64,000 nt of DNA from Falsirhodobacter sp051195255 (GCF_051195255.1 NZ_JBNJLK010000002.1:186001-250000); one strand, 5' to 3'. Shown: positions 53,464-62,566, counted from the first letter of the stretch. Numbers and translations: made by a program. Notes: a model not told the origin generated them from the letters alone.

Positions 53464-54186
53464 ATGGAATGGCGGGACGAAGGGGCGCTTCTGTCCGTGC
53501 GGCAGCACGGGGAAAGCGCCGCGATCATCGAAGTGTTCACGGCGACGCATGGGCGTCATGCGGGGCTGGTGCATGGCGGCGCCTCGCGCCGGATGGCGGC
53601 CGTGCTTCAGCCGGGCAACCAGTTGGACGTGACATGGCGCGCGCGGCTGGATGACCAACTGGGCACCTATCACGTGGAGCCCCAGAGCAGCCGAAGCGTG
53701 CTTCAGGACCGGCTGGCGCTGGCGGGCCTGAACGCCGTCTGCGCGATGCTGCGGGTGACGCTGCCCGAACGCGAATCCCATCCAGCGCTTTACGCCCTGA
53801 CGATGCGGTTGCTGGACGATTTGGGGGCTGCCGATTGGGGCACCGATTACCTGCGTTGGGAAATGCGCCTGCTGGAAGAGGTGGGCTTCGCGCTGGACCT
53901 GACCCGCTGCGCCGTCACCGGCAGCATGGACGATCTTGCCTTCGTCAGCCCCCGGACCGGGCGCGCCGTGTCGCGGGCGGGGGCGGGGGAGTGGGCGGAC
54001 CGCCTGCTGCCCTTGCCGGCGGCCCTTCTCGGGCAGGGCGGCGGTGCGGAAGGCTGGCGCGAGGGGTTTGCCCTGACCTCCCACTTCCTGACGCGCGCGT
54101 TGGAGCGGGACCTGCCCGAGGCGCGCGCGCGGCTGGTCGATCTTCTGCTTCGGGTTGCGTTGGCCGGCCCGAAGGCCGATGGATAG
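53464..54186 (+). CDS. recO: DNA repair protein RecO
   Basis: 240 residues. With RecR it loads RecA onto SSB-coated gaps. N-terminal OB-fold EWRDEGALLSVRQHGESAAI and LVHGGASRR; the middle helical region contains RWEMRLLEEVGFALDLTRCAV. The zinc-binding cysteines of some RecO proteins are only partly present (a single Cys in this block). It is the last gene of the lepB-rnc-era run. Confidence 0.94.
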   Translation: MEWRDEGALLSVRQHGESAAIIEVFTATHGRHAGLVHGGASRRMAAVLQPGNQLDVTWRARLDDQLGTYHVEPQSSRSVLQDRLALAGLNAVCAMLRVTLPERESHPALYALTMRLLDDLGAADWGTDYLRWEMRLLEEVGFALDLTRCAVTGSMDDLAFVSPRTGRAVSRAGAGEWADRLLPLPAALLGQGGGAEGWREGFALTSHFLTRALERDLPEARARLVDLLLRVALAGPKADG

Positions 54187-54204
54187 GCCGCAACGAGGGG
54201 GGAG

Positions 54205-54972
54205 ATGATGGATCAGATTGCCGGATTGCCGCAGGCCGCCTTCTGGGCCGCGATGGGTGTGACGCTGGTTGCCGGCGTCGTGAAGGGGGCGATCGGTTTT
54301 GCCATGCCCATCGTGATGGTGGCGCTGTTTTCGACCTTTCTGCCGCCCGAATACGCGCTGGCGGGCCTGATCCTGCCGACCCTGACCACGAACATCCACC
54401 AATCCTTCCGCAACGGCCTGCAGCCCGCGGGGGAGGCGGCCTGGACCATCCGCCGCTTCGTCATCGCCACCATCGTCTTCATCTTCGTGTCGGCGCCTTT
54501 CGCGGATTCGATCCCGCATGTGGCGTTCCTGCTTCTGCTGGGGGTGCCGATCACGCTCTACGCCCTGCTTCAGCTGTCGGGTCGCACCATGGCCATCCTG
54601 CCCAAGCACAAAGTGCCCGCCGAATGGGGGCTGGGTGCGATTGCCGGCCTTTACGGCGGCGTGTCGGGCATCTGGGGGCCGCCGCTGATCATCTTCCTGC
54701 TGGGCGTGGATTATCCGAAGGCGCTGAACATCCGGATGCAGGGGATCGTCTTCATGGTCGGAGCCTTTGCCCTGCTGATCGCCCACCTGACCACGGGCCT
54801 GCTGACGGGCGACCGCCTTCTCTTCTCCGCCGCACTGTCCGTGCCGGCCTTTGCGGGCATGCTTCTGGGCCAGCGCCTGCAGGACAGCTTCGACCAGAAG
54901 GTGTTCCGGAGATGGACGCAGATCTTCCTGATCGCCACCGGCCTGAACCTGATCCGGCAGGCGTTGATGTGA
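54205..54972 (+). CDS. TauE/SafE-family sulfite (anion) exporter
   Basis: 255 residues with seven to eight membrane helices in two repeats (GVVKGAIGFAMPIVMVALFS and LYGGVSGIWGPPLIIFLL). The family exports sulfite, sulfoacetate or related organosulfur anions. Starts 18 bases after recO and may be read from its transcript. A strong bidirectional terminator follows at once. Confidence 0.9.
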   Translation: MMDQIAGLPQAAFWAAMGVTLVAGVVKGAIGFAMPIVMVALFSTFLPPEYALAGLILPTLTTNIHQSFRNGLQPAGEAAWTIRRFVIATIVFIFVSAPFADSIPHVAFLLLLGVPITLYALLQLSGRTMAILPKHKVPAEWGLGAIAGLYGGVSGIWGPPLIIFLLGVDYPKALNIRMQGIVFMVGAFALLIAHLTTGLLTGDRLLFSAALSVPAFAGMLLGQRLQDSFDQKVFRRWTQIFLIATGLNLIRQALM

Positions 54973-54999
54973 AAAGGGCGGCCCTTAGGCCGCCCTTTT
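54972..54999. terminator. Bidirectional terminator between the TauE-type and pckA genes
   Basis: A perfect 12-bp stem (AAAAGGGCGGCC / GGCCGCCCTTTT) with loop CTTA has an A-run on one side and a T-run on the other, so it can end both the TauE-type transcript and the convergent pckA transcript. Confidence 0.88.
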
Positions 55000-55020
55000 C
55001 CTTCCATCCGCGCGGTCCGG

Positions 55021-56619
55021 TCAGCCGATCGCGGCGGCCTTCACGTCTGCGTCGATGTACGGGACGTATTGCGCGAAGTTGTCGGCGAACATCGTCACCA
55101 GCTTCTTGGCCTGCGCGTCATAGGCGGCGGTATCGGCCCAGGTCGAACGCGGGTCCAGCAGCTTGACGTCCACGCCGGGCACGTCCACCGGAACCTCGAA
55201 TCCGAAGTTGGGGTCCTTGCGGAACTGCACGCCGTCCAGGCTTCCGTCCAGCGCGGCCGTCAGCAGGGCGCGGGTGGCCTTGATCGGCATCCGCTTGCCT
55301 GTGCCATAGGCACCGCCGGTCCAGCCGGTGTTCACCAGCCAACAGGAGGCGCCGTGCTTGGCGATCTTTTCCTGCAAGAGCTTGCCATAGACTTCCGGAC
55401 GGCGCGGCATGAACGGCGCGCCGAAGCAGGTGGAGAAGGTGGGAATGGGTTCCACGACGCCGCGTTCCGTGCCCGGCGTCTTTGACGTGAAGCCCGACAG
55501 GAAGTGATACATCGCCTGCGCCGGGGTCAGCCGCGCAATGGGCGGCAGCACGCCGTAAGCGTCGCAGGTCAGCAGGATCACGTTCTTCGGATGCCCGCCC
55601 AGACCGGTGTCCGACGCGTTGGAGATGTAGTCCAGCGGATAGGCGCAGCGCATGTTCTGCGTCAGGCTCGCATCCTCGAAGTCCAGTTCCAGCGTTTCGG
55701 GATCATAGACCATGTTCTCGATCACGGTGCCGAACTTCTTCGTCGTGGCGTAGATCTCCGGCTCCGCCTCGGCGGAGAGGGAGATGGTCTTGGCATAGCA
55801 GCCGCCTTCGAAGTTGAAGGTGCCGCGGTCCGACCAGCCGTGTTCGTCGTCGCCGATCAGCACGCGCGACGGGTCGGCCGACAGCGTCGTCTTGCCGGTG
55901 CCGGACAGGCCGAAGAACACCGCCGTGTCGACCGGGTTGCCGACCGCGTGGTTGGCCGAGCAGTGCATCGGCATCACGCCCTTTTCCGGCAGGATGTAGT
56001 TCAGCAGCGTGAAGACCGACTTCTTGTTTTCACCGGCGTATTCCGTGCCGCCGATCAGGATCAGCTTGCGTTCGAAGTTCAGCGCGATGACCGTGTCGGA
56101 GCGGCAGCCGTGGCGTGCGGGGTCGGACTTGAAGCTGGGGCAGTTGATGATCGTGAAGTCGGGGGCGAAGCGATCCAGCTCCGAACGCTCGGGGCGGCGC
56201 AGGAGGTGGCGGATGAACAGGCCGTGCCAAGCCAGTTCAGTTACGACGCGCACGTCCAGGCGGTGCTGGGGGTCGGCGCCGGCGTACAGATCCTGCACGA
56301 AGTAGTCCTTGCCCTTCATGTGGGCCAGCATGTCGTCATACAGGCGGTCGAAGGCCGCCGGTTCCATCGCGGCGTTGTTGTCCCACCAGATGGTGTCTTC
56401 CACGCCGGCGGTGCGGACGACGTGCTTGTCCTTGGGGGACCGGCCCGTATAGGCCCCGGTGGAGACGAGGAAGGTGCCACCCTGTCCGACACGGCCCTCG
56501 CCGCGCGCGATGGCGGCTTCCATCAGTCCCGGTTCGGTCAGGTTGTAATGGACCTTGCCCAGCCCGTAGATGCCCTGATCGTCCAGTGTCTTGGCCGGAT
56601 TCACGCGTCCAATCGTCAT
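55021..56619 (-). CDS. pckA: Phosphoenolpyruvate carboxykinase (ATP)
   Basis: 532 residues from ATG 56619 (MTIGRVNPAKTLDDQG). Upstream in-frame starts give non-conserved sequence. It converts oxaloacetate and ATP to phosphoenolpyruvate, the entry step of gluconeogenesis. The nucleotide loop is GLSGTGKTTLSADPSR; the metal site residues lie in GDDEHGW and FNFEGGCYAK. It is divergent from chvI, the arrangement conserved in many alphaproteobacteria. The shared 317-bp region contains a perfect direct repeat that could bind ChvI. Confidence 0.97.
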   Translation of the reverse strand: MTIGRVNPAKTLDDQGIYGLGKVHYNLTEPGLMEAAIARGEGRVGQGGTFLVSTGAYTGRSPKDKHVVRTAGVEDTIWWDNNAAMEPAAFDRLYDDMLAHMKGKDYFVQDLYAGADPQHRLDVRVVTELAWHGLFIRHLLRRPERSELDRFAPDFTIINCPSFKSDPARHGCRSDTVIALNFERKLILIGGTEYAGENKKSVFTLLNYILPEKGVMPMHCSANHAVGNPVDTAVFFGLSGTGKTTLSADPSRVLIGDDEHGWSDRGTFNFEGGCYAKTISLSAEAEPEIYATTKKFGTVIENMVYDPETLELDFEDASLTQNMRCAYPLDYISNASDTGLGGHPKNVILLTCDAYGVLPPIARLTPAQAMYHFLSGFTSKTPGTERGVVEPIPTFSTCFGAPFMPRRPEVYGKLLQEKIAKHGASCWLVNTGWTGGAYGTGKRMPIKATRALLTAALDGSLDGVQFRKDPNFGFEVPVDVPGVDVKLLDPRSTWADTAAYDAQAKKLVTMFADNFAQYVPYIDADVKAAAIG

Positions 56620-56761
56620 TTGCAAGCTCCCCGATGCCGCGGCACGCGGCATTTCAACCCCGGTTCGGCCCCGGAACGGGGGCCGGTCCCATGCTGCCGC
56701 CATGTGACAGTTTTTCGTATAGCATGGGGAATTTTGAAAAGAATAGGCCGGAATCAGTACG

Positions 56762-56793
56762 TTAGCGCAACCACCCCTTGTTTAGCGCAACCA
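56762..56793. repeat. Perfect 12-bp direct repeat between pckA and chvI (candidate regulator site)
   Basis: The sequence TTAGCGCAACCA occurs at 56762-56773 and again at 56782-56793, exactly 20 bp apart, i.e. on the same face of the helix. It lies about 145 bp upstream of the pckA start and 145 bp upstream of chvI. OmpR/PhoB-type regulators such as ChvI typically bind direct repeats. The remainder of this 317-bp intergenic region showed no other clear element. Confidence 0.75.
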
Positions 56794-56936
56794 TCACGGC
56801 GGTCGGGCGGTCGTCCGCGCAACGGGGCTTTAGATTGGCGCGAAACGGGCAGGATCACGATTGCCGGTTGTAAGTGATTCTAGGTAATGGAAGAAGGCGA
56901 GAGAAGACGTTAACACATTTGAAAGACCTGCCGCCG

Positions 56937-57635
56937 ATGTCGCGTATCGCGCTTGTGGATGATGACCGCAACATTCTGACATCGGTGTCGATGGCGCTGG
57001 AGGCGGAAGGGTTCGACGTGGAAACCTTCAGCGACGGGCAAAGCGCGCTGGAAGGATTCGCCCGCCGCCTGCCCGACATGGCCGTGCTGGACATCAAGAT
57101 GCCCCGCATGGACGGCATGGACCTGCTGCAGCGCCTGCGCCAGATCAGTGCGCTGCCCGTGATCTTCCTGACCTCCAAGGATGACGAGATCGACGAGATC
57201 CTAGGCCTGCGGATGGGCGCGGACGATTACATGAAGAAGCCCTTTTCCCAGCGCCTTCTGGTGGAACGGATCCGGGCCGTTCTGCGCCGTCACGCCGCGC
57301 GCACCGAACGCGCCGCTCCCGACGACGACCGGCACCTGCTGGACCGGGGGCATCTGCAGATGGATTCGCTGCGGCACGCCGTGAACTGGCGCGGGCAGGA
57401 GATCAACCTGACCGTGACAGAGTTCCTGCTGCTGCAGTCGCTGGCCGGGCGCCCCGGCTTCGTGAAGACGCGCGACCAGCTGATGCAGGATGCCTATCCC
57501 AACGAGGTGCATGTGGACGACCGCACCATCGACAGCCACATCAAGCGGCTGCGCAAGAAGCTGCGGATGGTCGATCCGTCGTTTTCCGCGATCGAGACCC
57601 TTTACGGCATCGGCTATCGCTACAACGAGATGTGA
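56937..57635 (+). CDS. chvI: ChvI-type response regulator (OmpR family)
   Basis: 232 residues from ATG 56937. Receiver domain with phosphorylatable Asp52 (VLDIKMPRMDG), the Thr and Lys switch residues (FLTSKDDE, MKKPFSQ), then an OmpR-type winged helix (LTVTEFLLLQSLAGRPGFVKT, DRTIDSHIKRLRKKL). In alphaproteobacteria ChvG/ChvI respond to acid or cell-envelope stress and control metabolism, often including pckA. Three bases separate it from the kinase gene. Confidence 0.94.
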   Translation: MSRIALVDDDRNILTSVSMALEAEGFDVETFSDGQSALEGFARRLPDMAVLDIKMPRMDGMDLLQRLRQISALPVIFLTSKDDEIDEILGLRMGADDYMKKPFSQRLLVERIRAVLRRHAARTERAAPDDDRHLLDRGHLQMDSLRHAVNWRGQEINLTVTEFLLLQSLAGRPGFVKTRDQLMQDAYPNEVHVDDRTIDSHIKRLRKKLRMVDPSFSAIETLYGIGYRYNEM

Positions 57636-57638
57636 GTC

Positions 57639-58967
57639 ATGTGCAGGGTGGGGGGGAGCAGGCTGCATCGTTTCACGGGCTCGCGCCTTTGGCGGCGGAT
57701 GGTGGGATTCAACCTCGTCTCGCTGGGGGTGATGTTGGCGGCGATGCTGGTCCTCAGCCCGACGCGGGACATGATGGTGCAGCAGCGTCACGAGGTGCTG
57801 GCCCTTCAGGCCCGCCTGATCGCGGTCGAGGTGGCCAAGGGCGACGGGCTGGACGCGGTGCCACCCACCATGGGGCAGGAGGTCACGCTCCTGTCGGCCA
57901 GCGGCGCCGTCCTTTCGACCTTCCGCGGGCCCGCCGCGCCGGCCCCCGGCCTTTGGACGCGCCTGTCGCTGCACGACGGCAACCCCTGGCTCAGCGCCGA
58001 GGCGCAGGTGGCGGGCGGCAGCCGGGTGGTTCTGCGCGAGTCGCTGGCCATGGTGAACGGCGTGGTGCAGCAGGATTACCGGCGCATGCTGACCATCTTC
58101 GCGGCGGCGCTTCTGGTGTCGGTCGGTCTCAGCCTGACGCTGGCGTCGCGCATCGCGCGGCCCCTGCGCGACCTGACCGCCGCCGCCGGACGGCGGGAGG
58201 AGGGGCGCGTGGCCCTGCCGGACATGACCGCCCGCAGCGACGAGATCGGCCGCCTGTCGGAAGCGCTGCGCGGCATGGTGGACGCCCTCTACGACCGGAT
58301 CGACGCCAATGAACAGTTCGCCGCCGACGTGGCGCACGAGATCAAGAACCCGCTCGCGTCGCTCCGGTCGGCCGTCGACACGCTGCGCGTCGCGCGCGAG
58401 GATCAGCGCCCCCGTCTGATGGACATCATCGACCATGACGTGCGGCGGCTGGACCGGCTGGTGACTGACATTTCCAACGCGTCCCGCCTCGACAGCGAAC
58501 TGGTGAAGGAGGAGGAGGAGCCCGTCGACCTGACCGCCATGCTGCGCGGGCTGACCGACAACATGCGGCATCAGGCCTCCGAGCAAGGCGTGACGCTGGT
58601 GGCCGATCTGCCCGACACCACCATCGCCCTTCAGGGGCTGGAAGCGCGGCTGGCGCAGGTCTTCGTCAACGTGATCTCCAACGCGCTGTCGTTTTCCGCC
58701 CCGGGCGACACGGTGCGGGTCTGGGCGCATCATCGCGCAGGCCGCGCCCTTGTCGTGGTGGAGGACGAGGGCCCCGGCATTCCCGAAGAAGCGCTGACCC
58801 AGATCTTCCGCCGCTTTTATTCCGAACGGCCCGAGCGGCAGTTCGGCGAACATTCGGGGCTGGGCCTCTCCATCTCGCGCCAGATCGTCGAAGCCCATCG
58901 CGGCGTCATCTGGGCCGAGAACATTCCCGACGGCGGCGCGCGCTTCGTGATCGGACTTCCCGCGTGA
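57639..58967 (+). CDS. chvG: ChvG-type sensor histidine kinase (short form)
   Basis: 442 residues. Membrane helix 1 at about 21-41, a compact periplasmic domain of about 110 residues, helix 2 at 151-170, HAMP, phosphoacceptor His233 in ADVAHEIKNPLASL, and an HATPase domain (NVISNALSFS, VEDEGPGIPEE, GLGLSISRQIV). Position after chvI and before hprK identifies it, but ChvG/ExoS proteins are usually 550-600 residues. The shorter periplasmic and N-terminal part may mean a different input signal. Its stop overlaps the GTG start of hprK. Confidence 0.9.
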   Translation: MCRVGGSRLHRFTGSRLWRRMVGFNLVSLGVMLAAMLVLSPTRDMMVQQRHEVLALQARLIAVEVAKGDGLDAVPPTMGQEVTLLSASGAVLSTFRGPAAPAPGLWTRLSLHDGNPWLSAEAQVAGGSRVVLRESLAMVNGVVQQDYRRMLTIFAAALLVSVGLSLTLASRIARPLRDLTAAAGRREEGRVALPDMTARSDEIGRLSEALRGMVDALYDRIDANEQFAADVAHEIKNPLASLRSAVDTLRVAREDQRPRLMDIIDHDVRRLDRLVTDISNASRLDSELVKEEEEPVDLTAMLRGLTDNMRHQASEQGVTLVADLPDTTIALQGLEARLAQVFVNVISNALSFSAPGDTVRVWAHHRAGRALVVVEDEGPGIPEEALTQIFRRFYSERPERQFGEHSGLGLSISRQIVEAHRGVIWAENIPDGGARFVIGLPA

Positions 58968-59362
58968 TCCTGCACGCGTCAGCGGTGGCATGGCAGGGGC
59001 GGGGGGTGCTGATCCTTGGCCCCTCGGGCAGCGGCAAGTCGATGCTGGCGCTGGAACTGATGGGTCTTGGCGCCGTGCTGATCGCCGATGACCGGACCGA
59101 AATCGACCCGGACCTGACCGCCCGCGCCCCCACCGCCATCGCCGGCCTGATCGAGGCGCGGGGCGTCGGCCTTCTGCGCGCGGACCATGCCCCGGCGCGT
59201 CTGGTGCTGGCCGTCGATCTGGGCCGGCCGGAGCCGGAGCGTTTGCCGCAAATCCGTCACACTCTTGTGCATGACATGCGACTGCCCCTTGTGTTGGGGC
59301 AGGGGCAGGGTCACCTTGCCTGTGCGATCTTGCAATATCTGAAGGGCGGGCGGCAGGCGTGA
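58964..59362 (+). CDS. hprK: HPr kinase/phosphorylase, C-terminal-domain form
   Basis: 132 residues from GTG 58964. It contains only the catalytic domain: P-loop GPSGSGKSMLA (19-29), LIADDRTEI, and the IEARGVGLL motif. The N-terminal domain of Gram-positive HprK (about 130 residues) is absent, as usual in alphaproteobacteria. It phosphorylates HPr at Ser46, visible in the HPr gene downstream. GTGA overlaps on both sides tie it to chvG and rapZ. Confidence 0.93.
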   Translation: MILHASAVAWQGRGVLILGPSGSGKSMLALELMGLGAVLIADDRTEIDPDLTARAPTAIAGLIEARGVGLLRADHAPARLVLAVDLGRPEPERLPQIRHTLVHDMRLPLVLGQGQGHLACAILQYLKGGRQA

Positions 59363-60258
59363 GCGATCGGACGTCGATCACGGAAGGACACCGGCTTGTG
59401 CTGGTCACCGGCCCCTCGGGCGCCGGGCGGTCGACGGCCATCAACGCGCTGGAGGATCTGGGCTACGAGGTGATCGACAACCTCCCGCTCAGCCTTGTGC
59501 CGCGGCTGGTCGAGGGATCCCCCGTTGGGCCGATCGCGCTGGGTCTGGACGTGCGGAACCGCGATTTCGCGGCGACCGCTTTGATCGAGCTGATCGACCG
59601 GCTGACGCGGCGGCCCGAAGTGTCGCTGGACGTACTGTATCTGGATTGCTCGGCCGATGAGCTGATCCGCCGCTACAACCAGACGCGTCGGCGGCATCCC
59701 CTGGGCATGGAACCCGCCGAGGCCATCGCGCGCGAGGTCGACCTTCTGGCCCCCGTTCGCGTGCGCGCGGACAACTTGATCGACACGACCGAGATGTCGC
59801 CCCACGACCTGAAGGCGGAGATCGCCCGCTGGTACGACCGCGACGCGATGTCCCGCATGTCGGTGGCGGTGCAGTCCTTTTCCTACAAGCGCGGGGTGCC
59901 GCGCGGGGTGGACATGATCTTCGACTGCCGGTTCCTGTCCAACCCCCATTGGGTGCCCACCTTGCGCGATCTGGACGGACGGGACGCGGCCGTGGTGGAT
60001 CACATCCGGCAGGACCCGAAGTTCGAGGAGTTCTTCACCCGCGTCCGCGATCTGGTCCTGTTCCTTCTGCCCGCGCAGCAGGATGAAGGGAAAGCCCATC
60101 TGGCCATCGGCTTCGGCTGCACGGGCGGGCAGCATCGTTCGGTGGCACTTGTTGAAATGTTGGCCTATGTGCTTGCACAGCAAGGCTGGCCGGTGTCAAA
60201 ACGGCATCGTGAACTCGAACGCAGGGTGGCCTTATCGCTCCCGACGCAGGCAGGATGA
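59359..60258 (+). CDS. rapZ: RapZ-like nucleotide-binding protein
   Basis: 299 residues from GTG 59359. Walker A GPSGAGRST at 18-26, GYEVIDNLPLSLV, and a C-terminal domain with RVRDLVLFLLPA and FGCTGGQHRSVAL. In E. coli RapZ guides RNase E to the GlmZ small RNA; in alphaproteobacteria the target is not established. Its place within the PTS regulatory operon is conserved in the class. Confidence 0.94.
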   Translation: MSDRTSITEGHRLVLVTGPSGAGRSTAINALEDLGYEVIDNLPLSLVPRLVEGSPVGPIALGLDVRNRDFAATALIELIDRLTRRPEVSLDVLYLDCSADELIRRYNQTRRRHPLGMEPAEAIAREVDLLAPVRVRADNLIDTTEMSPHDLKAEIARWYDRDAMSRMSVAVQSFSYKRGVPRGVDMIFDCRFLSNPHWVPTLRDLDGRDAAVVDHIRQDPKFEEFFTRVRDLVLFLLPAQQDEGKAHLAIGFGCTGGQHRSVALVEMLAYVLAQQGWPVSKRHRELERRVALSLPTQAG

Positions 60259-60262
60259 ACGC

Positions 60263-60658
60263 GTGATCGGAATCGTGATCGTGGCACATGGCGGATTGGC
60301 GAGGGAATACCTCTCGGCGGTGGAGCATGTCGTGGGCAAACAGCCCGCGATGGCGGCCATCACGATCGAGGACGAGCACGATCGCATTGCCAAGCAAGCC
60401 GAAATCAGCGCGGCCGCGCATGCCGTCGACACCGGGGGCGGTGTCGTCGTGGTGACGGACATGTTCGGGGGATCGCCCTCGAATCTGTCGCTTCCCGCCT
60501 GCGCGGGGCGCAACCGGCGCATCATTTATGGCGCCAACCTGCCCATGCTGATCAAGCTGGCCAAATCCCGCGAACTGCCGGTGCAGGACGCGGTCGCGCT
60601 GGCGCTGGACGCCGGGCGCAAATACATCAACAGCCTTGATCTGGGTGAAGCACAGTGA
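60263..60658 (+). CDS. PTS mannose-type EIIA protein (regulatory)
   Basis: 131 residues from GTG 60263. Active His9 in IVIVAHGGLA and the structural block VVVVTDMFGGSPSNLS. No EIIB, EIIC or EIID genes lie nearby, so it belongs to a regulatory rather than sugar-transporting phosphotransferase chain (with EI-Ntr outside the window). Coupled by GTGA overlap to HPr. Confidence 0.94.
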   Translation: MIGIVIVAHGGLAREYLSAVEHVVGKQPAMAAITIEDEHDRIAKQAEISAAAHAVDTGGGVVVVTDMFGGSPSNLSLPACAGRNRRIIYGANLPMLIKLAKSRELPVQDAVALALDAGRKYINSLDLGEAQ

Positions 60659-60924
60659 TCCGTCGCGACTTGCGCATCGTCAACGAAAAGGGCCTGCACG
60701 CGCGCGCCTCGGCCCGCTTCGTGGAGGTGGTGGAGGAGTTCGACGCCGAGGCCACCGTGTCCAAGGACGGGATGGACGTGTCGGGCGATTCGATCATGGG
60801 GTTGCTGATGCTGGCGGCCTCGCGCGGGACCAGCATCGGCGTGGTCACCACGGGCCGGGAAGCCGAAGCGCTGGCCGACGCGCTGGAAACGCTGGTGGCC
60901 AATCGCTTCGGCGAGGAGCATTAG
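60655..60924 (+). CDS. ptsH: HPr phosphocarrier protein
   Basis: 89 residues from GTG 60655. Phosphorylated at His15 (NEKGLHARASARFVEV) and at Ser46 (GDSIMGLLML), the latter by the HprK encoded three genes upstream. It relays phosphate from EI to EIIA as part of the incomplete nitrogen/carbon-sensing PTS of alphaproteobacteria. Its stop TAG overlaps the stop TAA of the convergent etfA gene. Confidence 0.95.
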   Translation: MIRRDLRIVNEKGLHARASARFVEVVEEFDAEATVSKDGMDVSGDSIMGLLMLAASRGTSIGVVTTGREAEALADALETLVANRFGEEH

Positions 60925-61808
60925 ACCTTTGCGGTCAGTTCCGGGACGAGGGTGAAGACATCACCGACGAGGCCGTAGTCGGCGACCTGGAAGATCGGCG
61001 CGTCCTCGTCCTTGTTGATGGCGACGATGACCTTGCTGTCCTTCATGCCCGCCAGGTGCTGGATCGCGCCCGAGATGCCGCAGGCGATGTAAAGGTCCGG
61101 CGCCACCACCGTGCCTGTCTGCCCCACCTGCCAGTCGTTGGGGGCATATCCCGCATCCACCGCCGCGCGCGACGCGCCCACGGCCGCGCCCAGCTTGTCG
61201 GCCAGCGCCGTGACGATGCCGAAGTTCTCCTCCGACCCGATCCCGCGGCCGCCTGACACCACGATCCTAGCCGAGCCAAGCTCCGGCCGGTCCGTCGCCG
61301 CGATGTGATCGGCGACCCAGGCCGACAGGCCTGCATCCGCCAGCGCTACAGGCTCCACCGGGGCGGGGGCGCCGGTGCCCGCGGGGGCGAAGGCCGTCGT
61401 GCGCACCGTCAGCACCTTCACCGGATCGGCCGAACGCACCGTCTGCACCGCGTTGCCGGCATAGGCCGTGCGGGTGAAGGTCGCATCGTCCACCACCGCC
61501 AGAACGTCGGGGATGATCATCACGTCCAGAAGCGCCGCCACCCGCGGCAGGATGTTGCGCGTGTCCGAGGTGGAGGGCGCCACGATGTGGCTGAACCCCG
61601 ACAGGTCCGCGATCAGCGTGGCCACGGGTTCGGCCATGACGTGGTCGGCCGCGGCGTGCAGCACGCGCGCCACCCCGTCCAGCGCCGCCACGCCCGAAGC
61701 GTCGGGCCCCACCACCAGCGCCGTCACCTCGCCCAGGGCCTTGGCGGCCGTCAGCGCGCGCGCTGTCGCATCGAGGCTGCCCGCCTCGGCCAGAAGAAGA
61801 ACGGCCAT
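60921..61808 (-). CDS. etfA: Electron transfer flavoprotein alpha subunit
   Basis: 295 residues, slightly short for the family (about 310). Carries the FAD: GGRGIGSEENF, SRAAVDAGYAPNDWQVGQTG, ISGAIQHLAGM and INKDEDAPIFQVADYGLVGD. With EtfB it takes electrons from acyl-CoA and other dehydrogenases to ETF-ubiquinone oxidoreductase. Overlaps the etfB stop by one base (TGATG). Confidence 0.96.
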   Translation of the reverse strand: MAVLLLAEAGSLDATARALTAAKALGEVTALVVGPDASGVAALDGVARVLHAAADHVMAEPVATLIADLSGFSHIVAPSTSDTRNILPRVAALLDVMIIPDVLAVVDDATFTRTAYAGNAVQTVRSADPVKVLTVRTTAFAPAGTGAPAPVEPVALADAGLSAWVADHIAATDRPELGSARIVVSGGRGIGSEENFGIVTALADKLGAAVGASRAAVDAGYAPNDWQVGQTGTVVAPDLYIACGISGAIQHLAGMKDSKVIVAINKDEDAPIFQVADYGLVGDVFTLVPELTAKV

Positions 61809-62566
61809 CAGAGCACCCCCGCGTCTTTCAGTTTCGCCACCAGCTCGTCCACCGAGCCGACCTTGATCCCCGCCGCCCGCATCACCGGTTCTTCCGTCTT
61901 CAGCACCGTCAGCCGCGGGGCGATGTTCACGCCGTAATCGGCGGGCGTCTTCTCCTCCAGCGGCTTCTTCTTGGCCTTCATGATGTTGGGCAGGCTGGCA
62001 TAACGCGGCTCGTTCAGGCGCAGGTCGGCCGTCACGATCGCGGGCAGCGCCACGCGGATCGTCTGCATGCCGCCGTCGATCTCGCGCTTGACAAGGGCCG
62101 CGTCGCCCTCCACCTCCAGCTTGGAGGCGAAGGTCGCCTGGCCCCAGCCCAGCAGCGCCGACAGCATCTGCCCCGTCGCGTTCATGTCGTTGTCGATCGC
62201 CTGCTTGCCCGCGATCACCAGCGAGGGCCCTTCGGCCGCCACCACCTTCGCAAGGATCTTGGCCACCGCCAGGGGCTCGATGTCCGTGGCCGCGTCCTCG
62301 GACGCCGTCACGAGGATCGCGCGGTCCGCGCCCATCGCCATCGCCGTGCGCAGCGTGTCCCCCGCCTGCTTCACCCCGATCGACACCACCACGACCTCGG
62401 TCGCGATCCCCTTCTCCTTCAGGCGGATCGCCTCCTCCACCGCGATCTCGTCGAACGGGTTCATCGACATCTTCACGTTCGCCAGATCAACACCCGTTCC
62501 ATCCGACTTCACCCGGACCTTCACGTTGTAGTCAATCACGCGTTTGACCGGCACAAGAACCTTCAT
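61808..62566 (-). CDS. etfB: Electron transfer flavoprotein beta subunit
   Basis: 252 residues. KVLVPVKRVIDYNVKVRVK opens the protein; the AMP-binding signature region VIAGKQAIDNDMNATGQMLSALL and the loop near LRLNEPRYASLPNIMKAKKKP are typical. First gene of etfBA. A promoter is expected in the 110 bp between it and the hairpin near 62658 but was not resolved. Confidence 0.97.
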   Translation of the reverse strand: MKVLVPVKRVIDYNVKVRVKSDGTGVDLANVKMSMNPFDEIAVEEAIRLKEKGIATEVVVVSIGVKQAGDTLRTAMAMGADRAILVTASEDAATDIEPLAVAKILAKVVAAEGPSLVIAGKQAIDNDMNATGQMLSALLGWGQATFASKLEVEGDAALVKREIDGGMQTIRVALPAIVTADLRLNEPRYASLPNIMKAKKKPLEEKTPADYGVNIAPRLTVLKTEEPVMRAAGIKVGSVDELVAKLKDAGVL

